A stretch of DNA of 42,672 bases from Nitrospirota bacterium (GTDB lineage: Bacteria > Nitrospirota > Thermodesulfovibrionia > Thermodesulfovibrionales > UBA6898). The notes under the pieces are model-generated. The model was not told where the DNA came from and made no database searches. It worked only from the letters and a program-made list of their open reading frames with translations. The translations under genes were made by a program, and so were the position numbers. Numbering within the stretch: the first letter of the stretch is position 1; the number at the start of each line of letters is the position of its first letter. This document shows positions 1 through 9,500 of this stretch, in pieces. The DNA lies in contig JAJZPM010000031.1 in assembly GCA_021811105.1 (NCBI GenBank), positions 1-42,672 on the forward strand, written 5' to 3'.

Positions 1-145
1 GCTCCTCCCTTCTAAGGTGAGTATTAATACTCCTACTATTTTAAATAAAAAAAGCGCACCAGTCAATAGAAATGTGGGTGCGTGCTAAAAAGTGGTAAAA
101 AAAGTTTAAAAAAGGACTAAACTGTTACCTACGGCACAAAGAGTC

Positions 146-171
146 AATGGGGTCAGGTCTTTCATCTTGCA
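146..171. repeat. RAYT-associated terminal repeat, copy 1
   Basis: A 26-bp stretch with the core ATGGGGTCAGGTCTT followed by CTTGCA matches 24 of 26 bases at 42476-42501, where it overlaps the stop codon of a RAYT transposase. No transposase can be read next to this copy, so it looks like a solo or decayed end. The 60 bases upstream are AT-rich, with an imperfect GCGCACC/GGTGCGT inverted repeat near 54-90. Confidence 0.55.
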
Positions 172-302
172 GAAGTGATATTTGTATCCATATGCTGAAA
201 GCTGCCCGCTGATGGCTGAGAGCATTATTTCGAAACCGAGGGGGATGGGAATGAATTTTAAGAAGAGCTACAAAACATTAATCGGTGCGTTCCCCCGTCC
301 CC

Positions 303-332
303 TTGACACTAACTTTGATACGATTGTAAAAT
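303..332 (+). promoter_or_regulatory. Predicted sigma-70 promoter of the RHS remnant
   Basis: TTGACA at 303-308 and TAAAAT at 327-332 are separated by 18 bases. A GGGAGG ribosome-binding site and ATG follow at 379. The promoter looks intact although the gene it serves is broken. Confidence 0.5.
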
Positions 333-378
333 GCATGGAACTGCCGCACATTTCCGGGGAACAAAAAGGGAGGGAAAC

Positions 379-1078
379 ATGAATGAGGGACGGGGAATCA
401 CAATAATATCTGTCGACCTGATTATGCATACAATTAAGGAGTTGTGCTTATCAGGAAGGATGAAATCATCACGCAACAATAATATCGCCAAAACGCTGGT
501 TTTATTTTTTGTCCTACCGCTCTTTCTTTACTCCGGCGTCAGTCTGGGCGCGTCCGTAGACGTCGCGAATGGAAACCTTCATCACTCCCAGACATTGTTC
601 GAATTGCCCGGTTCGACAATGCAGAACGGCTTCACGCTTTCTTATAACAGCCTTGACTCCAATAGGTTGCCTCTGGGCGTCGGGTGGAAAGGAAGGCGGG
701 GTCACGGCGTACACATACGACATGACGAATCCGACAGTAACTCCGCCATTAACAGAAAAGACAGACCCGTCGGGAAGAAAGACGACGTATAAGTATGACT
801 CCAAAGGAAACATCACTTCGGAAACGGATTCTGCCGGGAAAACAATATCATACACTTACGACAAAGACAATAATGTGACTTCCGTGACAGACTATTTCAA
901 CCGGGAGACTACTTTTTATTCTTACAACAGTGCGGGCCAAGTCACGAGAATGACAGACTCTTCTGGAAATGTAACGACTTATGAATATGACGCAAAAGGC
1001 AATCTTACTAGAATTACAGAACCTTCAGGCCAATCATATGATTTTCATAACGTTCCTCAAGAACAGACGTCTCCGTAG
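379..1078 (+). pseudogene. Broken RHS/YD-repeat surface protein gene
   Basis: The reading frame opens at ATG 379, with GGGAGG five bases upstream. An internal ATG at 460 would give a cleaner signal peptide with a hydrophobic core LVLFFVLPLFLY. The first frame then carries a typical RHS N-terminal passage (VDVANGNLHHSQT) up to about 690. From about 700 another frame carries four to five YD-type repeats, such as YKYDSKGNITSETDSAGKT and YEYDAKGNLTRITEPSGQ, ending at 1078. RHS proteins usually exceed 1000 residues, so most of the gene is gone and the two ends are joined out of frame. In intact relatives this would be a large secreted or surface polymorphic protein. An assembly collapse of a repetitive gene is an alternative explanation. 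Confidence 0.75.
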
Positions 1079-1287
1079 GCGATGATGTTGGAGTCGGAGG
1101 CACTGACCCGATCACCTTCCGCGTCGGCGGTTACAGTCCAACTACGGAAAAGATGAGGATTACCGCCTCCGGCAACGTCGGAATCGGGACGGCGAATCCC
1201 GCTGGCAAATTGCAGGTCAGCGGGGGCCACAGAATCACCGTAAATTCATCAAATGCATTGTCGGCGGCGACTATTACCTGCCCATAA
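1051..1287 (+). pseudogene. Remnant of tail-fibre-like repeat protein
   Basis: Directly after the RHS piece, in a different frame, an open stretch without a start codon encodes VGDDVGVGGTDPITFRVGG and then SGNVGIGTANPAGKLQV, ending at TAA 1285-1287. The xGNVGIGTxNPxxKLxV motif is a hallmark of phage tail-fibre-like and adhesin stalk repeats. Only about 78 codons remain, including an Ala/Thr-rich end that stops abruptly. The stretch probably reached this place by the same recombination or deletion that truncated the RHS gene. Confidence 0.6.
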
Positions 1288-1349
1288 AGAACTATTAAGA
1301 TCAAGGTGTATTGGGGCGCTCTGTAGAAAGGGGGACGAAATGTTCCCGC

Positions 1350-2117
1350 TTACCCTATCTCAAACATATCAAGAATCCCGTACAGCGCCATGACCGCGGG
1401 GGAATCGGCGGGAAGCCCCACGATCCCTTTGCCCTGAAGGTCGAACTCGAAGATATTATGGTCCTGGGGTACAAGTCCTGCGACCGTCAGCCCCAGTTCC
1501 TCCGCCACCTTCTTCAGTTCCCGTCCCTCGTCACCAGATACGCGGTTGATGATGAAGGCGTGTTTGGCGACATCCAGTTCGAGTTCCTTCACTAGTCCGT
1601 CGATCCTCTTGGCGGTGCGCACCCCCCTCACCGTCGGATCGCTCACGATCAGCAGGAGATCGACCTTGTGCGTAGTACGCCGGCTCAGGTGCTCCATACC
1701 GGCCTCGTTATCGATCACGACATAAGAATAGGTCTCCGACAGTTTGTCGGTGTATTTCCTGATGATGTTATTAGCGGCGCAGTAACAGCCCGGACCTTCA
1801 GGCCTCCCCATGACGATAAGATCAAATCCTCTGGCCTCGATGATCGACTGTTGCACCTGATAATCGAAGAGCTGTTCCATCGACATGCCGCCGGGCCGGT
1901 CGCCCCCGCTGCGAATAGTCTGGAGCGACTCTTCCCTGAGATGCCCTATGGTGGCGTGCACATCGACGCCGAGCGCCTCGTTCAGGCAGGAGTTGCTGTC
2001 GGCGTCAACCGCCAGAACCGGTTTCTTCTTCTTCTCGATCAGATATTTCACGGTCAGGGCGGCAATGCTCGTCTTTCCTGTGCCGCCCTTCCCTGCCAAT
2101 GCCACTACATATGCCAT
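1350..2117 (-). CDS. cooC: CooC-type nickel-insertion ATPase
   Basis: A 255-residue P-loop ATPase of the MinD/ParA class. GKGGTGKT sits at residues 9-16 (deviant Walker A) and VDADSN at about 38-43. GPGCYCAAN carries the CxC pair (C111, C113) that binds Ni or Zn at the dimer interface in characterised CooC. The family loads nickel into the C-cluster of carbon monoxide dehydrogenase using ATP. The length is normal. GAGGGG lies upstream of ATG 2117, and a TATAAT box is at 2147-2152 on this strand. No CODH subunit gene lies nearby, so its client must be encoded elsewhere or it acts on another nickel enzyme. It is divergent from apgM and faces the RHS debris. Confidence 0.9.
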   Translation of the reverse strand: MAYVVALAGKGGTGKTSIAALTVKYLIEKKKKPVLAVDADSNSCLNEALGVDVHATIGHLREESLQTIRSGGDRPGGMSMEQLFDYQVQQSIIEARGFDLIVMGRPEGPGCYCAANNIIRKYTDKLSETYSYVVIDNEAGMEHLSRRTTHKVDLLLIVSDPTVRGVRTAKRIDGLVKELELDVAKHAFIINRVSGDEGRELKKVAEELGLTVAGLVPQDHNIFEFDLQGKGIVGLPADSPAVMALYGILDMFEIG

Positions 2118-2340
2118 ATATAAATACCCCTCTTTTGTTTTCTTTCATTATATATTATTTCCTCACGCGGAAAGCTTTAAGGCTCATGATTGAGCAGCCG
2201 CCAATCAAAAAGTCTTGTAAATGATCCCGAGATCGTAACTCCCTTTTCCCCCTCTTATCTTTTCTCCTCGGCGAATCCGCCTGAGTGCGGAAAGAGGGGG
2301 TGCCAAAGGCGGGGGCGTTATTCCGAAATGCCATCTCTAC

Positions 2341-2376
2341 TTGCAAAGTTCTCCGGTTTTCAGTAATATTTCGACA
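2341..2376 (+). promoter_or_regulatory. Predicted leaderless promoter of apgM
   Basis: TTGCAA (2341-2346), a 17-base spacer and TAATAT (2364-2369) place the expected transcription start at about 2376, the A of the apgM ATG. No Shine-Dalgarno sequence is present. The 11 bases TAATATTTCGA before the start recur immediately upstream of smpB (16480-16490). Confidence 0.5.
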
Positions 2377-3584
2377 TGCAAAAATTACTGAAGGGACTCG
2401 TCCAAAAGAATTCCTCCAAGATCGTGCTCGTTGTCCTTGACGGCCTCGGCGGGCTTCCTCTGAACGGAAAGACCGAACTCGAAGCGGCAAACACTCCTAA
2501 CCTAGATGCCCTCGCACGGGCGGGTGCCTGCGGCCTTCACGTGCCGGTTGCGTATGGTATCACTCCGGGGAGCGGGCCCGGTCATCTGTCACTTTTCGGA
2601 TATGACCCGGTCGAATTTCAGATCGGCAGGGGGATACTCGAGGCGTTGGGCCTCGGAATGGAAGTGGAAAAAACCGATATTTGTCTGCGCTGCAATTATG
2701 CGACGATAGAAAACGGCCTCATCAAGGACCGCCGCGCGGGCAGGATACCTACAGAACTGAGCCGAAAAATTACCGAAAAACTCCAGTCGACCATTAAGAA
2801 GATCGATGACGCAGAGGTCCATTTCGCTCCCGGGATGGAGCACAGGTTCGCGGTCATTTTCAGGTTTCCGGAGTCGCTAAGTCCGGCTGCGGATGCCGTG
2901 AACGACACAGACCCCCAAAAAGAAGGGAAAGCGCCGCTTGCACCTGTGGCATCATCGCCGGCCGCGGGGCGTGTCGCTAAGGTGGCTGAAAAGTTCGTTG
3001 CGGGAGTCTCCGCTGCGCTGAAAGACGAGAAGCAGGCGAATTATATACTCCTCAGGGGATTTTCGGTTATGCCCCATCTCCCTTCATTCGACGAGGCTTA
3101 CGGTCTCAACGCAGCAGCGATCGCCACGTATCCGATGTACGGAGGCCTCGCGAAACTCGTCGGAATGTCTACGCCCCATGTCCCGGGCGGAGTGCAGGAC
3201 GAGATCGACTTTCTGAAGGCGAATTACGATTCCCATGATTTCTTCTTTCTTCACGTGAAAAAGGTCGATTCCTATGGAGAAGACGGAAATTTCACTGAAA
3301 AATGCAGGCGGATCGAGGAATTCGACGCCCTTCTCCCCCAGATTCTCTCGCTCAATCCCGACGTCCTCATGGTCACGGGAGACCACTCAACGCCCGCCAT
3401 TCTCAAAGGCCACAGCTGGCACCCGGTCCCCGTGCTCATCAAATCCCCGTATGTCCTGGGAGACCTCTGTGCTGGTTTTTCCGAAAGAGAGTGCACGAAA
3501 GGGGAACTCGGCATCTTCCCCACGGTAAACCTCATGCCTCTCGCGCTGGCCAACGCCGGACGACTAAAGAAATTCGGCGCCTGA
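2376..3584 (+). CDS. apgM: Archaeal-type 2,3-BPG-independent phosphoglycerate mutase
   Basis: A 402-residue member of the alkaline phosphatase superfamily (ApgM/aPGAM), which interconverts 3- and 2-phosphoglycerate in glycolysis and gluconeogenesis using two divalent metals. Visible motifs are VVLDGLGGLPLNG near the N-terminus (metal ligand Asp), TPGSGPGHLSLFGYDP (nucleophile region), FFLHVKKVDSYGEDGN (metal site) and MVTGDHSTPAILKGHSWHP (Asp/His metal ligands). Length is typical. Residues around 170-190 form an Ala/Pro-rich low-complexity insertion. The gene stands alone, divergent from cooC, and its start fits a leaderless transcript. Confidence 0.93.
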   Translation: MQKLLKGLVQKNSSKIVLVVLDGLGGLPLNGKTELEAANTPNLDALARAGACGLHVPVAYGITPGSGPGHLSLFGYDPVEFQIGRGILEALGLGMEVEKTDICLRCNYATIENGLIKDRRAGRIPTELSRKITEKLQSTIKKIDDAEVHFAPGMEHRFAVIFRFPESLSPAADAVNDTDPQKEGKAPLAPVASSPAAGRVAKVAEKFVAGVSAALKDEKQANYILLRGFSVMPHLPSFDEAYGLNAAAIATYPMYGGLAKLVGMSTPHVPGGVQDEIDFLKANYDSHDFFFLHVKKVDSYGEDGNFTEKCRRIEEFDALLPQILSLNPDVLMVTGDHSTPAILKGHSWHPVPVLIKSPYVLGDLCAGFSERECTKGELGIFPTVNLMPLALANAGRLKKFGA

Positions 3585-3691
3585 GAAACCTCATTTCTCT
3601 ATCGCTGCAGACTGATCCACCAAGGTCTCCTTTTTTACCCTGATTCACGCAGGCCGTTTTCATGACAGCATCCTGCTAATTGTCGTATCAT

Positions 3692-5086
3692 ATGAAGATG
3701 ACCGAAAAAGATAACAGAAGAGTTCCGCTGATCGATACGCACTGTCACCTCGACATGTCCGAGTTCGACAACGACAGGGAGGAGGTCATTGCGCGGGCAA
3801 AGGACACCGGATTTGAGGCACTGATATCCGTAGGATCGGACTTCGTCAGCACCGCAAAAGCAATGGAACTCGCGACCCTGTACGATTTTATCTATGCGGC
3901 GGTCGGCGTCCATCCCCATGATGCGAAGGACTTTTCTGACGAAATGTACCTCGGGCTCGCCTCCCGCGCACTGAACAGGAAAGTCGTTGCGATAGGCGAG
4001 ACCGGACTCGACTACCATTACGACCACTCGCCCCGCGACGCCCAGAGGGAGGTCTTCAGAAAGCATCTCCGCCTCGCGAAGGAGGCCGGGCTGCCGGTCA
4101 TAGTCCACAGCAGGGAGGCGAAGGAGGACACGATGGCGATCCTTGCCGAGTCGGGCATAGACCGTGGTGTCTTGCACTGTTTTTCCGGTGACCTTGATAT
4201 GGCGGAACAGGCTATGTCGATGGGGCTTTTCATATCGCTTGCAGGTCCGGTGACGTTCAAGAAGTCGTCGCGCTTACGCGAGATAGCGCGCCTCATCCCC
4301 GACGAATATCTGCTGATCGAGACCGATGCCCCCTACCTCTCGCCGGAGCCGTTCAGAGGCAGGCGCAATGAGCCGTCATACCTGGAACACACTGCAAAGT
4401 TCATCGCAGATCTGAGAGAGATCAGTCTTGACGACCTGGCACGGATCACGACGCTCAACGCCAAACGGCTTTTCGGGATAGGGACCCTCCCTGACAGGGC
4501 AGAGATCGCCTACCAAATCCGGGACAGTCTCTACCTGAACATCACGAACCGCTGCACCAACGCGTGCTCCTTCTGTGTAAAGTTCCGTTCCGATTTCGTC
4601 AAAGGGCACAGACTGAGACTCAGCCATGAGCCGACCGAGGAGGAGATCACCCGTTCAATCGGTGACCCTTCCCTTTATAATGAAGTGGTTTTCTGCGGCT
4701 ACGGCGAGCCCCTCCAGCGACTGGACACGGTAAAGCATGTGGCCCGCTGGATAAAGGAACGGGGAGGAAGGGTAAGGATCAACACTAACGGCCACGCCAA
4801 TCTCATCCACAAGCGGGACATCCTTCCCGAGCTGAAAGGGATCGTCGACAGCATCTCGGTCAGTCTTGACGCGCAGGACGAAGCCACTTACAACAGACTT
4901 TGCAAGCCGGCGTTCAAGAACGCCCACGCAGAGATCATCTGGTTCATCAGACAGGCAAAGGAATTCATCCCGGACGTTCAGGCGACGGTGGTAGAGCTTG
5001 AGGGGGTGGATATTGAAAAATGCCGCGAGATAGCCGCGCAACTCGGGGTAAAGCTCAGAATACGGAAACTCGACGTTGTGGGGTGA
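3692..5086 (+). CDS. TatD-family nuclease fused to radical SAM domain
   Basis: Two enzymes in one chain of about 464 residues. Residues 1-255 are a TatD-type metal-dependent DNase, with IDTHCHLD, GETGLDYHYD, VIVHSRE, LHCFSG and ETDAPYLSPEP supplying the metal ligands. Residues from about 270 form a radical SAM domain beginning NITNRCTNACSFCVKF with a CxxxCxxC cluster motif, then FCGYGEPL and RINTNGHANL, as in the TatD-associated radical SAM family, which is often encoded as a separate neighbour. The substrate of the radical SAM half is unknown. The start is uncertain: ATG 3692 is chosen, with TTG 3680 and ATG 3698 as alternatives, and no good ribosome-binding site is seen. The 3' end overlaps the convergent HD-GYP gene by 32 bases. 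Confidence 0.9.
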   Translation: MKMTEKDNRRVPLIDTHCHLDMSEFDNDREEVIARAKDTGFEALISVGSDFVSTAKAMELATLYDFIYAAVGVHPHDAKDFSDEMYLGLASRALNRKVVAIGETGLDYHYDHSPRDAQREVFRKHLRLAKEAGLPVIVHSREAKEDTMAILAESGIDRGVLHCFSGDLDMAEQAMSMGLFISLAGPVTFKKSSRLREIARLIPDEYLLIETDAPYLSPEPFRGRRNEPSYLEHTAKFIADLREISLDDLARITTLNAKRLFGIGTLPDRAEIAYQIRDSLYLNITNRCTNACSFCVKFRSDFVKGHRLRLSHEPTEEEITRSIGDPSLYNEVVFCGYGEPLQRLDTVKHVARWIKERGGRVRINTNGHANLIHKRDILPELKGIVDSISVSLDAQDEATYNRLCKPAFKNAHAEIIWFIRQAKEFIPDVQATVVELEGVDIEKCREIAAQLGVKLRIRKLDVVG

Positions 5087-6167
5087 AGTGCTCCACCCAC
5101 TTCAGGAACGCCTCGACCACTAACGGATCGAACTGGGTCCCGGCGCACCTAATGATCTCCTCGATAGCGTCCTGCTTTGTTTTCATCTGGCGGTAGGGTC
5201 TGTCTGAAGTCATCGCATCGAAGGCGTCCGCCACAGCGAGGATGCGCGCCATAAGCGGTATTTCTTCACGCTTCAGACCGAAGATGCCGTTTCGCCCGTC
5301 CCAGTGTTCGTGATGATACTTCACGCTCTGGATGATCTCCTTGAACTGCTTCAGTTCCACGAGTATTTCGGCGCCGAGGGTGGCATGCCGCTTGATCTCG
5401 ATCCATTCCTCCGGTTTGAGCTTGCCGTTTTTGTTAAGGATTTCCTTCGGCGTAGCGATCTTCCCTATGTCGTGAAGGAGCGCGCTGATTTTCAGCTTCT
5501 CCAGCACCTCTTTCTCGAGCCCCATGACCCGGCCGATGCCGATGGAATATTCCGTGACCCGCTCCGTATGCCCCGCCGTCCAGCATGAAGACGCCTCAAG
5601 TGCCTTCACGAGAGACCGTATCGCGCCCAGCAGCAGCGACTCAAGTTCGCTGTAAAGCATGGCGTTTTCTATCGCAAGTCCCGCCTGTGCCCCAATCGCC
5701 GAGAGGAGCTTGGAATCGTTTGAATAAAATTCCTCCCTGGACGACTTGTCCGCGACCACGATCGCGCCGATGACCTTCACCTTGCCGATGAGGGGACAGA
5801 CCATCAGCGACGACAGTTCAGGCATAAAGCCTCTATGCTCCGTCTCGGCAAGCCTGCAAAAAGCCGCAGCTTTTCTCGAATCTATCGATTTCCAGATGAC
5901 CCTCGAGTTCTTGTCGAACACGCGCGTATCGTCCCAGTCTCCCTTGCTCACTTTCGTGTGGAGCTTCTCGCCCTTTTCGTCGAGGAATAGGACCGCGGCG
6001 GTACGGACCCCGATCGTATTGATCGCCTCATTGGCTATCCTCAGCGCGATCTCGTCGATGCTGAGGAACGAAAAAACCTCGGACATACGGTAGAGAAGAG
6101 AGAGCTCCTCGTATACGTTGCTCAGTTCCTGGATCGTCAACGAAAGGTCATGTTCACGGCTTATCAA
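5055..6167 (-). CDS. GAF-HD-GYP-like signalling protein with degenerate GYP
   Basis: 370 residues: a short N-terminal helical segment, a GAF sensor domain (about 30-175), then an HD-GYP-type phosphohydrolase domain. The HD pair is intact (LLHDIGK, H232-D233), as are HATLGAEIL, HHEHWDG (285-291) and DAFDAMTSDRPYR. The signature that normally reads GxGYPxGL is GRNGIFGL here, so the Gly-Tyr-Pro triplet is replaced. Family members hydrolyse cyclic di-GMP; with this change activity or partner binding may differ. The start is TTG 6167, supported by GAGGTG seven bases upstream inside the preceding gene. It overlaps the response regulator by 14 bases, which suggests translational coupling as the last gene of the kinase operon. 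Confidence 0.88.
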   Translation of the reverse strand: MISREHDLSLTIQELSNVYEELSLLYRMSEVFSFLSIDEIALRIANEAINTIGVRTAAVLFLDEKGEKLHTKVSKGDWDDTRVFDKNSRVIWKSIDSRKAAAFCRLAETEHRGFMPELSSLMVCPLIGKVKVIGAIVVADKSSREEFYSNDSKLLSAIGAQAGLAIENAMLYSELESLLLGAIRSLVKALEASSCWTAGHTERVTEYSIGIGRVMGLEKEVLEKLKISALLHDIGKIATPKEILNKNGKLKPEEWIEIKRHATLGAEILVELKQFKEIIQSVKYHHEHWDGRNGIFGLKREEIPLMARILAVADAFDAMTSDRPYRQMKTKQDAIEEIIRCAGTQFDPLVVEAFLKWVEHFTPQRRVSVF

Positions 6168-6528
6168 CGTTCATCACCTCTTCCACCATTTCCAAAAGGG
6201 CCTTGGGACTGAAGGGCTTTGTGATGTACCGCGTAACGCCGCTGCGCAGACCGAGTTGCTCGTCCGCATCCTGTCCTTTCGCGGTAAGCATAAAGATGGG
6301 GATTTCCGCGATTTCGGGATCGTGCTTGAGGATCTTGCAGAGTTCTATCCCGCTGAGTTCCGGCATCATCCAGTCGAGGATGATAAGCCCCGGCTTTTCC
6401 CTCTTGATGACATCCACCGCGCCCACGCTGCTTCTCAGGGTCACGACGTCGATCATGGCCTTCTTGAGCTTGTCCTCGATCATCATCAGGATGAATGGTT
6501 CGTCATCAATTACCACGACCTTTTTCAT
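6154..6528 (-). CDS. Single-domain response regulator (CheY-like)
   Basis: A 124-residue stand-alone receiver domain. VVVIDDEPF supplies the acidic pair, LIILDWMMPELSG the phospho-acceptor Asp, MLTAKG the switch Thr and TKPFSP the conserved Lys. No output domain follows. The start at 6528 is fixed by the ATGA overlap with the kinase stop codon; the longer open frame upstream only reads through the kinase gene. Placed between the kinase and the HD-GYP protein, it probably relays phosphate from the kinase to a separate effector, the HD-GYP protein being the obvious candidate. Confidence 0.9.
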   Translation of the reverse strand: MKKVVVIDDEPFILMMIEDKLKKAMIDVVTLRSSVGAVDVIKREKPGLIILDWMMPELSGIELCKILKHDPEIAEIPIFMLTAKGQDADEQLGLRSGVTRYITKPFSPKALLEMVEEVMNVDKP

Positions 6529-9500
6529 TTCATCTCCCTCCGGGGAAGCGACAAGACCACTTCTGTCCCCGCGCCCGGCTTGCTCCTGATCTCCATACTG
6601 CCGCCATGCATCTTGACGATCTCCCGGCACAGAGAGAGGCCAAGCCCTGTTCCCTTGATCCGCTGCCCGTGCCTGCCGCGATAAAACCTTTCCGGAAGAT
6701 GAGAGAGGTCTTCCTCGGAGATGCCCCACCCGTTGTCGGAAACGGTAATCACGATACCCCCTTCCGTGTCCGTAACGCTAACATGGACGCGGCACCCCTC
6801 GTCTGAAAACATCAGCGAATTGCCGATAAGATTCGTCAGCACCTGCTTTATCTTCTCCTCGTCGCCTACAACATACCGTCCGGCGTCAACGTCATATTTT
6901 ATCTCGGCCTTCTTTTTTTCCACGAGCGGAGAAAAGGACCGCGAAAGGCCCGACAAAAGTTCCTTCATGTCTACATTTACCATTTTCAGGATCTCCTTGC
7001 CGCTCTCTATCCGCGCGATACTCAGCAGATCGGACACCATATTGGACAGCCTTATCCCCTCGCTCAGAATAGTACGCAGATATTTCTTAGCCCGTTTGCC
7101 GTCGATGTCTTCTTCAAGAATCATCTCGGTCATTCCGACGATTGCGGAGAGCGGTGTTCTGAATTCGTGCGAGACTGACCGTATGATCTCGGTCTTCATC
7201 CGGTCTATCTCTTTCTCGCGGCTGATGTCCCGCACGAGGTTTACCACTCCCGACACTCCTCCCCCGGCGTCGAGCACCGGAGTTGCGCTTATCAGAACTG
7301 CATTTCTGCTTTGGAACACGCTGGTCAGGAAGGTCTCCCGGCTCATCCTGCCTCCGTTCAGCGCCGCATCGAAACATTCACCGAGAGAAAACCTGAAATC
7401 AATGTTGTCATCCGAATACCTGAACACGTCGCAGATCGGCATCCCAACGGCAGCAGTAGCGGTAACACCCGTCATTTTTTCGAAGGCCTTATTGACCGAA
7501 ATGATCCTGCCGTTGACATCGACTGTAATTATACCATCCGCCACGCTCTGAAGAATAGTGTCCGAGAGCCCCTTTTCCGTAATCGCCTTTAAATAAAAAT
7601 CCGATCGCTCTATCGACACGGCCAGGATATTCGCGATAATCTTGAGGAAATGGAGCTCGTCTTCCTTAAACTCCCTCGTCCCCAGATAGTAGAGGGAATA
7701 GACGCCGACGGTCTTTTCCCCGATATGCATGGGGACGGCGATGACAGACTGGAACTGCGAGTTGCCGATATCGGAGGCCAGATAAAATTTGGCTTCAACC
7801 CGGATGTCCCCAACCACGGTGGGGACCCGTCTCTCCGCGGAATATCCCTCGATGGAACTTACCGTGTTTGCATAAATGAGTTTGCCCTCTTTCCCGTTTT
7901 CAGGAGACGCGGACCTGAGGATGAAATTCCCCTCCTGGTCCCTGACGAGCAGCCAGACAAAATCAGCCGAGAATATGTTTCTGATCAATTCGAGAACCGG
8001 TCCCATCACATCCTTCAGTTCGATCGCAGACCCCAGCCTTGTCGAAAGCGAGAGGATCTGCGCCTGCTCTTCCTCCCGCCTGGATCTCTGGTACTCGTAA
8101 AGTTCCCTCATCTTCTCGTACAGTTTGATATTTTCGAGAGCGATCCCGGTCATTTCCCCCACGGAAGTGAGGATATTTTCTTCCTCGGATGTGAAATAGT
8201 GCGTCCTGAAACTAAACAGGCAGAAGACGCCGATGACCCTCTCCTTGCCCCGGACTGGTATGCAGCAATATCCCTTCATCCCGGAATGTTTAACAAAGGA
8301 CCGCTCTATCCTCTGGTCCTTCGAAAGGTCCGAGGTCGTCATCACCTGACCGGTGACCGCCACCCTGCCGGGCACGTCCTCACCGAGCCTGATCCTTCCC
8401 ATCATCTTCACGAATTCCTCCGATATCCCGCGGTGATACTGACAGACCATCTCTCTCTTGGCATCGTCGATGAAAAATATCCCTCCGCCGTCCATCCTCA
8501 GCATCTCTATCATCCTGTCAAGGATCTTCGTAAATATTTCGTCTGCTCTCAACGACTTGCTGAGTATGCCGGCAATGCTGTTAAGGGCAACCAACTCCCT
8601 GTTCTTGTTGAATATCTCTTCCTCGTGTTTCATGCGTTCCGTCACATCCCTGATGAGTTCTATCACGTGAAGCACGTTGCCCGAGGAATCCTTGATGGGA
8701 CTCGCCACAATTTCGTGAAACCTTCTTTCGCCGGCGGGACCGGCATGCTGATGAGTCGTCCGGTAATTCTTTCCGGTGATGAACACAGTCTGGGCAGGAC
8801 ACTCGTGGCCCCCGGTCCAGCAGGGCTTGTCCATATGGTGGGCTACCGCATGGCAAAACCGACCGATCACATGGCCCCCCGCCTCCATCATGGCGACCTT
8901 GTTCGCCCTGATGATGCTGTACTCCTTGTCGATCACGAAGAGTTGGTCTTCGATGCTGTCCATGATCGTTTCGACGTATTCCTTCTCTCGCTGCAGCTCG
9001 TTTCGGAGCTCCTGTTGTTCCCTGAAGTCCTTAAAAATGCCGATCTTCCCGACCATCTTGTCGCCTTCGAAGATCGGAGACCCGCTGATCAGCAGCGGTA
9101 TTTGTATACCGTCCCGCGAGAGCATGTTGATCTCATAGATCGATGAAATTCCCCTCTCCCGTTTCTCCTCAATTTGCCTGCGGATCACCGCGGCATTTTT
9201 CTCGTCGAAGAAGTCATAGAGCGAGGCCCCCATTACTTCTTCCCTCGTATAACCGAACATCCTGGTAAATGCCGGATTCACGTCCGTAATCCTGTTTTCC
9301 CCGTCAACGACCCATAGAGGATCGACCATCACGTTGACATACGTGTCTTTCCGCTTCAGCTCGAGAGTTTTTTCACGCAGGGCAGCCGCCATCTCGTTGA
9401 AGGCCCTCGTCACTTCACCAAGCTCGTCATCGGAAACGACCGGCAGACGTATGTCGAGATTGCCCTCTTTCATCAGCTTCGATCCCCTCAGAAGCCCTTT

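Noticed and set aside
182-382. Open frame upstream of the RHS remnant
   Set aside because: It overlaps the predicted promoter, has no ribosome-binding site and no protein-like composition.
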